Assembly (NCBI RefSeq): GCF_948329825.1
Contig: NZ_CAOJCM010000002.1
Coordinates: 124,001 to 188,000 of the forward strand
DNA from: Paenibacillus sp. JJ-100
GTDB taxonomy: Bacteria > Bacillota > Bacilli > Paenibacillales > Paenibacillaceae
Direction: 5' to 3'
Length of the DNA: 64,000 bases
The first letter of the stretch is position 1. Every line of letters begins with the position of its first letter. This document shows positions 29,564 through 38,644 of the stretch, in pieces. Under the pieces are notes generated by a model. It worked only from the letters and a program-made list of their open reading frames with translations. It ran no database searches and had not been told where the DNA came from. A program made the translations under genes and the position numbers.

Positions 29564-30121
29564 CTATGAATTCGTTGAGTTTATTCGAAGCACAGCCTCT
29601 ACAATCGTTTCCCATTCATTGAACAGAAATTTTGCTTTGTCATGGGTGGTTAGAGAATTCTTCCCTTCTGCTCCTACGTTTACTTCGTCTAGCAACTCTT
29701 GAGACCCGAATACAATGCCAACAACATGTTGCAGCTCGTTTGCCAGAGTCAGATCATGGGTTTCCCGTACCATCACTAATTTGGGATATGTGGCCTCCTT
29801 ATAACCTTCAATTACAATCCAGTCATAGTCGGAGAGCTGGCCTAACATATCCTCAAGTCCAGTGGTGTGTTGCTTTAGAATTGCTGTTCTCTTATGAGAT
29901 ACAACTACCACTGCTGATGCTCCAGCCTTACCAAATTGATAAGAATCCGTTCCTTCCTGATCCATCTCAAAATGGTCATGTCCATCATGTTTAATGGCGG
30001 CAACCTTTAAGCCTTTGGCAGCAAGGCCAGCAATTAACGCAGAAGTCATCGTTGTTTTACCCGTATTTTTGTACCCTACCACTTGGATGATTTTTGGCTT
30101 TACGGTACTCTTTTTATTCAT
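29564..30121 (-). CDS. mobB: Molybdopterin-guanine dinucleotide biosynthesis protein MobB
   Basis: GTP-binding protein of 185 residues that assists MobA in making the guanine dinucleotide form of molybdenum cofactor. The P-loop is GYKNTGKTTM (about residues 16-25). AAIKHDGHDHFEMD and DWIVIEGYKEATYPKLVM are family motifs. It begins 6 bases after the moeA stop, so the two are co-transcribed. The ribosome binding site (AGGTAG) is weak, consistent with translational coupling. No mobA or molybdoenzyme gene lies in the window. Confidence 0.92.
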   Translation of the reverse strand: MNKKSTVKPKIIQVVGYKNTGKTTMTSALIAGLAAKGLKVAAIKHDGHDHFEMDQEGTDSYQFGKAGASAVVVVSHKRTAILKQHTTGLEDMLGQLSDYDWIVIEGYKEATYPKLVMVRETHDLTLANELQHVVGIVFGSQELLDEVNVGAEGKNSLTTHDKAKFLFNEWETIVEAVLRINSTNS

Positions 30122-30127
30122 ACCCAG

Positions 30128-31423
30128 CTACCTGGTTTGCCCGGTTGGAATCTTGAGAATGGTGACCTGTTCGCCTGCTGCAATGCCCTTTTTCTCAGGT
30201 GGAATAACAATCAGACAATCACTATCCTTAATCGTAATCATGACACTGGATTCATCCACACGGGAAGCTGCCGGAGCCGCGTATACTCTTCCATCACGAA
30301 TGATCGTACGTCCGCGTACAAAACGTGTAAAATTGTTCACTTTGGCGTATTCGTCTTCCAAGATGACATTCCACTCTTCTAAATAGGGATGGGCATCAGC
30401 CTGCATAGATCGAAGTGTTGGACGCACAAACAGATTAAATCCTACAAAACATGCTCCCGGGTTTCCAGATAATGCAAATAAAAGTTTGTCCTTGTACACC
30501 GCAGCTGTAGTCACACTACCTGGACGCATAGTGACTTTGTTAAAAAGAAGCTGCATTTGATTCTCCAGCACAAGATCGCCCATTATATCATAGTCTCCAA
30601 CGGACACACCGCCTGTCGTGACAACGATATCATTATCTCGAATCGCTTCATCCAATTTGGCTCTTGCAGTATCCACATCGTCAGCAATTGCTCCATACAT
30701 GACTGGCTCTCCCCCGGCTTCAATCACCAAGGACCGAAGCATATAGCTGTTGCTATTTCGAATTCTGCCCGGCTGTAACGGTTCATGGACTTCAAGCAAC
30801 TCCGTACCTGTAGCAAAAATAGCCACCTTAGGCCGTTCAAAGACCGGTACTTCTGCTACACCAAACGTCGCCAGTACAGATTGTTCACCTGCTCCAATCA
30901 CTGTACCTGCTTCGATTAATTGCTCTCCTTCCTGTACTTCAAGTCCAATGGGTGTTATGTTCGCTCCCTCCTGGATCTGACGTTTCAACGCTATCCAGTG
31001 CTCACCTTGTTCCTGCTTGCTTTCCGTCATCTCCATCATCACAACTGCGTCCGCGCCATCCGGAACCTGAGCACCAGTCATGATTCTTGCTGTCGTCCCT
31101 GGTGTAATATAATGTTCTGAAGCATAGCCGCAAGGAATTTCATCAATCACCCGAAACCATACTTGTTGTTCACTTGTAGCCTTATTCGTGTCTGCACTTT
31201 GAATCGCAAAACCATCCATACCTGATCTACGAAAAAAAGGATATGCATGTGGCGCTGTAATGGACTTCGCTAGTGTGCGGCCATGCGCTTCCGCAAGTGA
31301 CACATGTTCAACTCGCCCTGCAGATACATGGGTTGCAATTCTGGCTTGTGCTTCAGGTACTTGAACAGCTGTACGATGAAATTTGGGAGTGTTCATATCA
31401 TAAGAATGGGAACCTTGTTTCAC
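30128..31423 (-). CDS. moeA: Molybdopterin molybdenumtransferase MoeA
   Basis: Molybdenum insertion protein of 431 residues. It inserts molybdate into adenylylated molybdopterin in the final step of cofactor synthesis. RSGMDGFAIQSADT (domain I), GAQVPDGADAVVMME, TTGGVSVGDYDIMGD and ALSGNPGACFVGFNLFV are the family landmarks. The length is normal. The GTG start at 31423 follows AGGAGGT. First gene of a moeA-mobB pair. Confidence 0.93.
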   Translation of the reverse strand: MKQGSHSYDMNTPKFHRTAVQVPEAQARIATHVSAGRVEHVSLAEAHGRTLAKSITAPHAYPFFRRSGMDGFAIQSADTNKATSEQQVWFRVIDEIPCGYASEHYITPGTTARIMTGAQVPDGADAVVMMEMTESKQEQGEHWIALKRQIQEGANITPIGLEVQEGEQLIEAGTVIGAGEQSVLATFGVAEVPVFERPKVAIFATGTELLEVHEPLQPGRIRNSNSYMLRSLVIEAGGEPVMYGAIADDVDTARAKLDEAIRDNDIVVTTGGVSVGDYDIMGDLVLENQMQLLFNKVTMRPGSVTTAAVYKDKLLFALSGNPGACFVGFNLFVRPTLRSMQADAHPYLEEWNVILEDEYAKVNNFTRFVRGRTIIRDGRVYAAPAASRVDESSVMITIKDSDCLIVIPPEKKGIAAGEQVTILKIPTGQTR

Positions 31424-31616
31424 AGTAACTTACCTCCTGAGCTTTTCTCATTTAAAAAAGTGTAGCCCGAATGCCGCAGGATGACAAGTATATCGCTCAC
31501 TGACTCATCGATGAGGACAGGTCTTTCTATTTTAAAGTTCATATGTAATCGTCTGCATCCAACATGAAACCTATATGATCTGCTCATACTACAAGTGACA
31601 AGAGGAGGCCAAGGAC

Positions 31617-31907
31617 ATGAATGAACAATGCGAGTTATGCGGAAGAAAACCTGTGGAAACTACGATTCATCATTTGACACCCAAAGAAATTGGCGGAACA
31701 TTTTTGCCAACAGCCAACCTATGTATACCTTGTCACAAACAAATTCATTCATTATATACCAATCGCGATATTGTAACCCTTGGCCTAACTGATCTTCAGT
31801 CCCTGAGAGAAGATGAACGAATGATCCCATTTATCCGGTGGATTCGGAAGCAGCCTGCCTCCACGATTCCCCGAGTACGCAAATCCAATCATGTTCGCAA
31901 ATCGTGA
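31617..31907 (+). CDS. Small HNH-type nuclease-like protein
   Basis: Protein of 96 residues with an HNH-like zinc fold: CELCGRKP, the His pair in TTIHHLTPKEIGG, an Asn in TANLCIPCHKQIHS with the second Cys pair and a last His. The pattern C-x2-C, HH, N, C-x2-C, H matches stand-alone HNH proteins such as Bacillus YisB. AGGAGG precedes ATG 31617. Whether it has nuclease activity is unknown. It is not linked to a restriction or phage system here. Confidence 0.82.
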   Translation: MNEQCELCGRKPVETTIHHLTPKEIGGTFLPTANLCIPCHKQIHSLYTNRDIVTLGLTDLQSLREDERMIPFIRWIRKQPASTIPRVRKSNHVRKS

Positions 31908-32261
31908 GACGATTTCTTGCGTATTTTCTTTAGTTAAGAAGTTGTTCATTTGGTTAAACTTAACTTTCTACATATTTTAAAAGAGACCTTTCATCTTTAA
32001 GTAGAGGCTTTTGATATGTCCGGTTTTCATGACATCCTTTTGTGCTATGGGGTGGTATTAGGTATTACCTATTTGTCCGAACTAAAAGTTGTTGACAAGT
32101 GTGAATCCAGCGAAATGGGTATCAGCGTTAGAAAATCGACGAAAACCTCTGATTCTGACGATAATTCCGTCACTATAACATTTAATATTCTATTCATCCA
32201 AGCGACTTTGTAATATTAGTCTTCCAGAAATGTCGTTTATACTGGTCATAGCTAATTAATT
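31908..32261. other. Intergenic region, no feature recognised
   Basis: About 350 bases between the HNH-like gene and the intergenic repeat at 32262-32585. I see no ribosome binding site with an ORF and no clear terminator. Confidence 0.35.
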
Positions 32262-32585
32262 GCAGACAATTTATAGATAATTCCTTAAGTCGGGCTATCC
32301 TGCCTTTTTGTTAGGACGTCTTCAGACAGCTTATTTCGAGGTGACACATCTTTATACTCAAGTACATTTCCAAACGCCTGTATGAAAAAGAGAATAACTA
32401 AAAACAGGTCAATCATGGTAATAACTTACCATAATCGACCCGTTTGATGTATCTGCAGAGCTTTGTTTAACTTTAAATTATTTGATATGTCACAACATAA
32501 ATAAAGAAATCCTTAAACGGGTATTACATGGGTTAACTATGCTCTTGATGAATGATGAATTCATTCGACATAGGTAGCTCCTATA
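32262..32585. repeat. Long intergenic repeat, copy 1
   Basis: This stretch resembles 36511-36835. Shared blocks are GTCGGGCTATCCTGCCTTTT, CTTCAGACAGC, the AACAGGTC/GACC hairpin (32401-32445) and ACGGGTATTA-ATGGG, ending GGTAGC. In both places the copy lies just downstream of an immunity-like or toxin-cassette unit. It is non-coding. Confidence 0.75.
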
Positions 32586-32600
32586 AAAACTTATTAATGT

Positions 32601-32954
32601 TTATTCATCATCATCCTCATTAAAAATGGCTTCAAACTCCTCATCAGTGTACTCTCTATTACTAGATAAATGGTAGCGATGAGGAATCCCATTATGATCC
32701 AGTATATGGTCAACCTCCCCCGCTTCATCAGAAATCACAAAAGTAATTTCATCATCACCTTCATATACCTTCGGTGTTATGTCGGCCAAAACAAGCCATG
32801 CACTTCCTTTAACTCTATAGAATTCATTATAGAACTTCACAGATCTCTCTATATCATCATGAATGACACCATATAAATTATACCTTTTCTGATATTCCAT
32901 TGCTATTTGTATCGCTTGACTTGCTTTTAGATTTGTTTTCATTTCTTCGCTCAC
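32601..32954 (-). CDS. Small acidic protein, possible immunity protein
   Basis: Protein of 117 residues, acidic with a DDE-rich C-terminus (FEAIFNEDDDE). It starts at GTG 32954 near GAGGAA, or at ATG 32942. I do not recognise a family. It lies directly downstream of the broken zincin-type toxin cassette (33076-33675) and on the same strand, the place of an immunity gene in polymorphic toxin loci. Its size and acidity fit such a role, but there is no sequence proof. It may be a remnant kept after its toxin was lost. Confidence 0.55.
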   Translation of the reverse strand: MSEEMKTNLKASQAIQIAMEYQKRYNLYGVIHDDIERSVKFYNEFYRVKGSAWLVLADITPKVYEGDDEITFVISDEAGEVDHILDHNGIPHRYHLSSNREYTDEEFEAIFNEDDDE

Positions 32955-33075
32955 TATTCCTCAAATCCTTTCCAACTTGGTAGAGGCCATTGTCCATTTC
33001 TTACTTTAAAGATATATCTTTGTACTTCGCATACTCTTCAGCACTAAACTTACTCTTATTTTCATGATTTCATAT

Positions 33076-33675
33076 TAAACATATTCTTCTCTCTCTAATG
33101 TAGTTAACTTGAGATAATTTTCTTTTCCGAGCTGCTGAATTGTTTGACGTGATAAGATTCATGAAGGGCACTTAACAAGGAAGCATCAGGTCTTAATACT
33201 ATTTGTCCAGTATAAGGGTCAAAGCCTCCTGCGGCTTTGACTGGTAATACATTTTCCTCTTAAATTGTTTCATATCTCGTACGCTCACTATTCTTAATCC
33301 ATCTACCGTTAAACGAGGTTGACCACTTACGGGCATATCTGCCCATTCTATATAATCAAGATTAGTCGTCCCATCAGTACGTGTGCTTGTCCGTCCCTTA
33401 CTAGCCTCATCATATAGATGCGAGTCATCAAACTCATCCATAGGCTGATTCTTACCAGGACCACCCAAAGCTCCTTTAAAAGGGTTGGTTTTGGCTGTAA
33501 TCTTCGGCCCAGTCTTACTGCTAGCTATAGCTGGAACATGAGGAACCTGCTGCTGCTTCCAAGCTTCCCATGTATCACTCAGAGCCGAATTGTTCTGGTT
33601 GTTTACCAGCTTGTCCGCCGTCTTATTGGATTCCGTTCTTTAAATTTTTCAACTTCTCCACGTTTTCCGCAATAG
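33076..33675 (-). pseudogene. Broken toxin cassette with zincin-type (HExxH) tip
   Basis: A third copy of the linker-plus-tip of the toxins at 34617 and 39174, decayed. The region from 33675 encodes VEKLKNLKNG, then jumps by deletion to NKTADKLVNNQNN. It continues through GGPGKNQPMDEFDDSHLYDE and GRTSTRTDGT. The tip then begins NLDYIEWADMPVSGQPRLTV. After a frameshift near 33245 the frame reads AAGGFDPYTGQIVLRPDASL and ALHESYHVKQF (HESYH at 33149-33163). A second shift near 33130 gives QLGKENYLKLTTLEREEYV, then a stop at 33076. This order matches metallopeptidase-toxin domains of the MPTase3/zincin type. At least two frameshifts and a deletion make it inactive. Confidence 0.8.
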
Positions 33676-34210
33676 TCCCCTACCCGATAAATTAACTGAT
33701 TGTCATTAGAGTTACTTTCTTCACAGCTAAACAGTTAACACAACCGCTCTTACTACTAATTGACGTGCTATATATCCTAAAAAGGATTGAGTATATCTTC
33801 TCTACCCTATCTCGAGCGTATTTTAGAGTTGCGATTGATTTCACAAAACTGCGAGAATGCTGACATAACATAAAAAACAGGTCGATTGTGGTGGTATCTG
33901 ACCATAATCGACCTGTTTTTTGTAACAGAATAGCGTTGATCCATAACGAGAATTGCCTAAATTCACGCCAACGCGGTCATATTTTTTCATAATCTAGAAA
34001 TGCTGTAAGCTAGGTTTCGAGTAGATGATTCATAGCAGACTCATGTGACTAGAGCCTAAACTAAATTATTGTAAAATGATTCATAGGGAAGACCTCTGTC
34101 TGAATTGCTGTGTGGTAACTCAATTCTACTAGAAAAGGTTTTACTTTTTTTCTTTACACAATATATTTTATGCTCTCGTGTAATTCAAAGCACTGTAATT
34201 TTATGTTTAA
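33676..34210. other. Intergenic region holding one hairpin repeat
   Basis: About 535 bases between the broken cassette and the CdiI-like gene. The only structure seen is the hairpin at 33871-33922. The rest is AT-rich with no supported gene. Confidence 0.4.
33871..33922. repeat. Hairpin repeat, copy 2
   Basis: AAAAAACAGGTCGATTGTGGT pairs with ACCATAATCGACCTGTTTTT around GGTATCTG. Runs of A and T at the ends make it a terminator-like hairpin on either strand. The same hairpin recurs at 32401-32445 and 36664-36712. Confidence 0.85.
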
Positions 34211-34582
34211 CTATTCCACACCGTATTTTTCTTTAATTTGAATCAAATATTTGTTTGCTTCCTCTGCCTTTTCTTTATTTCTTTCAATAAAAAAATCACA
34301 TGCTACTTGTAAGTAATTACATAATTCATCATATGTAACAATATCGTACCAATCGTCATCAATTCCATAATAAAATAAAACTTTATTTTCCCCAAAATAA
34401 CCTTCATCGCCAACTTCAAATTCATCTGAATAAACTACACCAATAGTGTCCCTTCTCAGTAAATATTCATTCAGAAATCCTTTTAAAATTTCAATAAAAT
34501 CATAGTCAAATACAAACTGTACTAAAACGGTTGTAATGTAGCTCTTTTCTAATTTGTGATATTTAAATGAATTTCTTAACAT
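34211..34582 (-). CDS. CdiI-type immunity protein (putative)
   Basis: Protein of 123 residues. VGDEGYFGENKVLFYYG and a C-terminal helical part with repeated Glu/Lys resemble CdiI-type ribonuclease-toxin immunity proteins. It shares the E-x-GYFGE-x-x-V-x-F motif with the protein at 36902-37285, its paralogue. ATG 34582 follows GGAAGA; a longer start at 34627 would overlap the toxin stop by 11 bases. It directly follows the headless toxin cassette, the classic toxin-immunity order, and should neutralise that tip. The family name is from memory of the motif, not a search. Confidence 0.7.
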   Translation of the reverse strand: MLRNSFKYHKLEKSYITTVLVQFVFDYDFIEILKGFLNEYLLRRDTIGVVYSDEFEVGDEGYFGENKVLFYYGIDDDWYDIVTYDELCNYLQVACDFFIERNKEKAEEANKYLIQIKEKYGVE

Positions 34583-34616
34583 TTGACGTTCTTCCGTATA
34601 ATTACTCAATGTATAA

Positions 34617-36383
34617 TCACATCCCATTACTAAATTTTAAAACAGGCCAAAAATTTTCTATTTCACCTGTTTCTATATTTCTTATCGCTTCAAATTTTAA
34701 TCCATTACTTGAGGTTCCGCGAATCATTTCTTTATTCTGAGCCTCTAGTTTTTCGATCTGTAGTCTACTGATTCCTTCTTCCATTGCCTCTTTTCCTAAT
34801 CGTATAATTTCGTCATTAGAAATAACATTAGGATCATATATAGTTTTTTTATGTGGTGGTTTATCTTCCTTGGGTATATATTTAAATTTACCAGTACCTT
34901 TCCCTGTATAATCTTTTATTTCAACCATCATTCTATATTCCAAATCATAAATGCCAGGAACGTCGGGATGTTCTAATTTCTTCACCACTTGTAATGAATA
35001 CTTCCCATTTTCGCTAAAAAACTTCTTAAATTCTTCGTAGTTATGACCACCGCTAACACCCTTCCATTCTGTAACCTTTTCTATCTCTCCAGTTAAGTGT
35101 TCTAAATAATACCCCTCTTTGTATTTAACATCACCCGTCCCATCAGTACGTGTGCTTGTCCGTCCCTTACTAGCCCCATCATACAGATGCGAGTCATCAA
35201 ACTCATCCATAGGCTGATTCTTACCCGGACCGCCTAATGTACCTTTAGAAGGTTTCGTTTTAGCTGCAATCTTCGGTCCAGTCTTACGGCTAGGTATGGT
35301 CGGAACATGAGAAACCTGCTGCTTCCATGCCGCCCAAGTATCACTCAGAGCCAGATTATTCTGGTTGTTTACCAGCTTATCCGCCGTCTTATTCAGCCCA
35401 TGCTTGGCCAGTATGGCCAGGTTTATCACCATCAACGTGATGCCCAACTTATCCAATAGATCCTGATCCATGCCTAGAAACGTTGGATTCGTATTGGGAT
35501 TTCCGTTCTTCAGGTCATTCAACTTCTCTACGTTCACCACGATCGTGGAGACGCCTAGCGCAATATCCGCTGCAGCCAGCAAATACAGAGATGCCCCACC
35601 GGTCGGGATCGCGGCTATAATGGCGACCACACCAAACATGATGTTGAATTCTGCGATCAATATTTTTGGACCAATGATTAGCTTTTCGAATGTGTACCTA
35701 GAGAAGTATACCGTTTTTTGAGATTGTTTGCTCAAATAATCCGGCTTTTGTGGGATACCATAGGCAAGTTCCATCTCTGCCAGCCAAGGACTGATCTTCT
35801 CGAATACGTCCCCGATTCCAGTAGATTCCACGAACTTCTGGATGATCCCTGGCTGTCCGCTCGGCTCCGCCGTTGCAGAAGCCCCCTGACTCTTCAGCAC
35901 CGGAGGAGCAGGCAACATCGCATAGATCTCCTCGTCTGACTTGCCTGCTTTCTTCCCGTTTTCCATCACTTTCATGGATTGCTGCTTCCAATGATAGATC
36001 GCCGTTCGATCCTGATCCATCTGATCGTAGGCCTTCTGCTGCTTCGCCAGTTCGGCTTGTTTTTCAGCTTCTATTTCATCATCGCTTCTTTTGTCCGGCT
36101 CTGGAGCGGGTTGCTTAATATACTTTTGTTGATACGTGGTTTTTATTTCTTCGGAAGACTTACCGCTTAGCCACTTCTTGGATTGATCCTTCAATCCAGG
36201 ATCATTCTTAGCCGTCTCAGCTACCTGCTTACGAATGCCGGCTCGTTGCTCATCCGTCAGCTGAACTGGAACTTTTAATGTTTTAAATAGTTCGACCTCT
36301 TCATTCCAAATTTCCCCTTCAGCGAGTGAATCTATATACAACTCTTCCAGCTCTTTGTCCGTTAACAGATCTTCAAACGCCAC
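34617..36383 (-). CDS. Headless polymorphic toxin cassette with CdiA-type tip
   Basis: Protein of up to 588 residues that lacks the VgrG-like spike. Residues 1-411 are close to residues 481-894 of the spike-toxin at 39174-42458: AFEDLLTDKELEELYIDSLA, a charged coiled part, hydrophobic segments around residues 220-290, then GGPGKNQPMDEFDDSHLYD and GRTST. The tip (about 412-588) differs. It carries VSGGHNYEEFKKFF, KKTIYDPNVISNDEIIRLGK and a C-terminal SSNGLKFEAIRNIETGEI. This pattern resembles CdiA-family RNase toxin ends. Homology to the spike gene continues to about 36413, then stops. The start is GTG 36383 with only a weak ribosome binding site, so expression on its own is doubtful. It may serve as a spare tip. 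Confidence 0.8.
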   Translation of the reverse strand: MAFEDLLTDKELEELYIDSLAEGEIWNEEVELFKTLKVPVQLTDEQRAGIRKQVAETAKNDPGLKDQSKKWLSGKSSEEIKTTYQQKYIKQPAPEPDKRSDDEIEAEKQAELAKQQKAYDQMDQDRTAIYHWKQQSMKVMENGKKAGKSDEEIYAMLPAPPVLKSQGASATAEPSGQPGIIQKFVESTGIGDVFEKISPWLAEMELAYGIPQKPDYLSKQSQKTVYFSRYTFEKLIIGPKILIAEFNIMFGVVAIIAAIPTGGASLYLLAAADIALGVSTIVVNVEKLNDLKNGNPNTNPTFLGMDQDLLDKLGITLMVINLAILAKHGLNKTADKLVNNQNNLALSDTWAAWKQQVSHVPTIPSRKTGPKIAAKTKPSKGTLGGPGKNQPMDEFDDSHLYDGASKGRTSTRTDGTGDVKYKEGYYLEHLTGEIEKVTEWKGVSGGHNYEEFKKFFSENGKYSLQVVKKLEHPDVPGIYDLEYRMMVEIKDYTGKGTGKFKYIPKEDKPPHKKTIYDPNVISNDEIIRLGKEAMEEGISRLQIEKLEAQNKEMIRGTSSNGLKFEAIRNIETGEIENFWPVLKFSNGM

Positions 36384-36510
36384 TTCGATCTTCTGGAAGT
36401 CAATCTTGGCTAGGGAAGGCGGCTAGCCTGACACGTATCCATATCTACCTAGGTCAACTGGTCGTCACCGGATTGTTCGTTCACGATAACCATCGTGGCT
36501 TACGTCCAGA

Positions 36511-36835
36511 TTGTTGTAGACAATTTGTAGAAAATTCCTGACAATAATAATAGTCGGGCTATCCTGCCTTTTTGTTGCGATGGCTTCAGACAGCATATAT
36601 CGGGGTGACGCATCTCTACAGTCACGTACATTTTCAAAAACCTGTGGGAAAACGAAGATAACAAAAAACAGGTCAATTACGGTGGTATCTGACCATAATC
36701 GACCTGTTCTGTGTCACACTGAAGCGTTATTTAAGCTATATTTTTCAAGTGAAATGACAAAATCTTTATACGGGTATTATATGGGCTAAGCGCGTTATTG
36801 GTTGAATGATTGATTCATTTGGTACTAGGTAGCCC
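36511..36835. repeat. Long intergenic repeat, copy 2
   Basis: Similar to 32262-32585 over its whole length, including the hairpin AACAGGTCAATTACGGTGG (36664-36712) and the ACGGGTATTATATGGG block. It separates the headless cassette from the orphan immunity-like gene. No ORF is supported within the 518-base gap (36384-36901). Confidence 0.75.
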
Positions 36836-36901
36836 GAAACATATCTACTAAAGTATGAAAGATAACCAGCAATCTCAAGAAAACATAGGTCGTTCTTAGC
36901 G

Positions 36902-37285
36902 TTAGATAATCATAAATTTATTTTTAATTACATCCAAACAAGCTTCCACTTGAACTGTATCATTCGGATTACGAGTTAAATAATCCTCACTTGCTTCAAT
37001 TAAATACTTAAAAAATGTCTCGTAGTCTACAATTGCATTTTCTTCAATTTCAGCCATTGGAGGTTGCAAACTAAAACAAACACCCCGTTCCCCAAAATAT
37101 CCTTCTTCTCCTGGATGATATTTATGGGCAAAAGTGCAACACACTGGATCAATCCCAAAACCTTCACCATTTTTAAAATGGTTCATAGTTTGAATAAATT
37201 TACCTTCACCTATTATTTTATAAAATAATCTCATAAGTTCTACCTTTTCCGAAAAATCTTCAATTATAAAAATCTCATCTTCCAT
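36902..37285 (-). CDS. CdiI-type immunity protein (putative), orphan copy
   Basis: Protein of 127 residues that begins MEDEIFIIEDFSEKVELMR and contains PGEEGYFGERGVCFSL, the motif shared with the immunity protein at 34211-34582. The C-terminal helix (DYETFFKYLIEASEDYL) also aligns. TAGGGGGATT precedes ATG 37285. No matching toxin tip lies upstream: the preceding element is a decayed IS3 copy, so this looks like an orphan immunity gene kept after loss of its toxin. Alternatively it belonged to the spike-toxin before the present tip replaced it. Confidence 0.65.
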   Translation of the reverse strand: MEDEIFIIEDFSEKVELMRLFYKIIGEGKFIQTMNHFKNGEGFGIDPVCCTFAHKYHPGEEGYFGERGVCFSLQPPMAEIEENAIVDYETFFKYLIEASEDYLTRNPNDTVQVEACLDVIKNKFMII

Positions 37286-37441
37286 ATAAATCCCCCTATA
37301 AATATTAATCAAGTACAGGAAAAAAGTTGGTGATCTCAGCTGTAATCTTATCTTTAAAACCCATAAACTTAAGTTTTCCCCATTTATATTAACATAACCC
37401 TCGACCATATTACTTGGAGACCTTGGATTGTCAACATTAAA

Positions 37442-38300
37442 TCAGACAACTTTTTTAAGGGCTTCTTGGCGATACTGAACAGGCGTCATGTACCCCAATA
37501 GTCCATGAAGTCGGTGCCTGTTAAAGCAGTTGATGTAGTCGTACAATTCAGTGACGGAGGTTTCGGAATTCCATCTGGTAAATAAACTCCGTTTTCATGA
37601 TTTTGTAGGTGGCTTCAGCCACGGCGTTATCGTAGGGACATCCTTTCTTGCTGAGGGATCGGCCGATATCAAACGTGTCTAGAAGCTGATCCATCGTGTG
37701 GTTTTTGAACTCACTCCCACGATCGGTATGAAACCACTGGATTTGGCTTAAGTCGCTTTCTACCGTTGCAAAGGCTCGTGAAACCAGAGCAGCGTCCTTA
37801 TGCGGACCTACACTGTGGCCAATAATTTCTCGATTGAACAGGTCAATGAGCACACAAATGTAATGCCACCGATGACCGACCTTCACATACGTGAGATCGC
37901 TGACAACGAAACGTTTGGTTTCCTTCTGTTCAAACGCACGATCCAGTACAATTGCCGTCGTTGCCTCATTACAAGCCGTTTTGTGGGGCTTAAACTGGGC
38001 AATGGTATACGTGGAAACGAGGCCCTGTTCTCGCATGATTCGGCCGATACGGCGTCTAGAGACGATGAATCCTCGTTCTTGAAGTGCTACTTTCAGCTTT
38101 CGCGTACCGTAGGCCTTTCGATTCTTTTGGAAGATCTCCACGATGGCTTTTGTACATTCATCTTCTTTGGGCTGTTCCTTTGCTTCATAATAGAACGTAC
38201 TTTTGGCGATTTCGAGAACGCTGCACATTGCTGATACCAGTATTTATCACGGTTATTCTGGATGATAGCTACTTTCGTCCCATGATCAGCGCGGCTTGCT
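37442..38300 (-). pseudogene. IS3 transposase orfB, frameshifted
   Basis: The main frame (38228-37548) encodes IAKSTFYYEAKEQPKEDECT, YGTRKLKVAL, RRIGRIMREQGL and the integrase core with the DDE triad: Asp in VVSDLTYVKVGH, Asp in FHTDRGSEFKNH and Glu in DNAVAEATYKIMKTEF. A frameshift near 37560 cuts the C-terminus. In the next frame TELYDYINCFNRHRLHGLLG and MTPVQYRQEALKKVV continue to a stop at 37442. The N-terminal part before the IAKSTFYY segment is also out of frame (VAIIQNNRDKYWYQQ, near 38260). Transposition from this copy is unlikely. Confidence 0.85.
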
Positions 38301-38551
38301 TTAAATGTCATTCTCCATCCGTAGACGCTCTAGTTCTTTACGCATAGCGATTAATTGTTTTCTTCAGGTGAACGGTTGTCTTTCTCTTTGAAAGATCCCG
38401 TGCCCTGGGATTGCTTAATCCAGCGATCCAGAGCCGAAGCGGTGAGATCGTATTCATCAACAATAGCAGCTCTGGGCTTGCCGTTTTCATAGAGCTGCAC
38501 CATTTGTTTTTTGAACTCGGTTGTGAATGTGCGTCGTTGTTGTTTAGGCAT
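38269..38551 (-). pseudogene. IS3 orfA, frameshifted
   Basis: MPKQQRRTFTTEFKKQMVQL begins the helix-turn-helix protein of IS3 elements at 38551. It runs in frame to SPEENN and a stop at 38351. The continuation LIAMRKELERLRMENDI is in another frame, and a missing base after it (near 38306) shifts KQAALIMGRK to a third. Two frameshifts break the leucine-zipper part. Confidence 0.8.
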
Positions 38552-38644
38552 TGTAGAGATCCGCTCCTTTATTTGATAGATTTATTCTACAAGCCCTTAT
38601 TTTTTCTGTCCAACTAAGTGTAGCCGATCCATTTGAAAAATGTA

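Larger units (their letters stand above)
37442..38613 (-). mobile_element. Decayed IS3-family insertion sequence
   Basis: About 1,170 bases with related ends: AGACAACTTTTTTAAGGGCTT at the left and GGACAGAAAAAATAAGGGCTT (minus strand) at the right, sharing AGGGCTT and the GACA start. Between them lie an orfA and an orfB of IS3 (IS150-like) type, both frameshifted. It sits between the spike-toxin immunity gene and the orphan immunity gene. Exact end bases and target duplication are uncertain. Confidence 0.8.

Noticed and set aside
32016..32213. 65-codon plus-strand frame downstream of the HNH-like gene
   Set aside because: No ribosome binding site, no domain, atypical codon use.
33199..33468. 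89-codon frame as an independent gene
   Set aside because: It is an internal piece of the frameshifted third toxin cassette (33076-33675), not a separate gene.
36384..36901. Small plus-strand frames in the cassette gap
   Set aside because: They lie in the intergenic repeat, are not conserved between its two copies and have no ribosome binding site.
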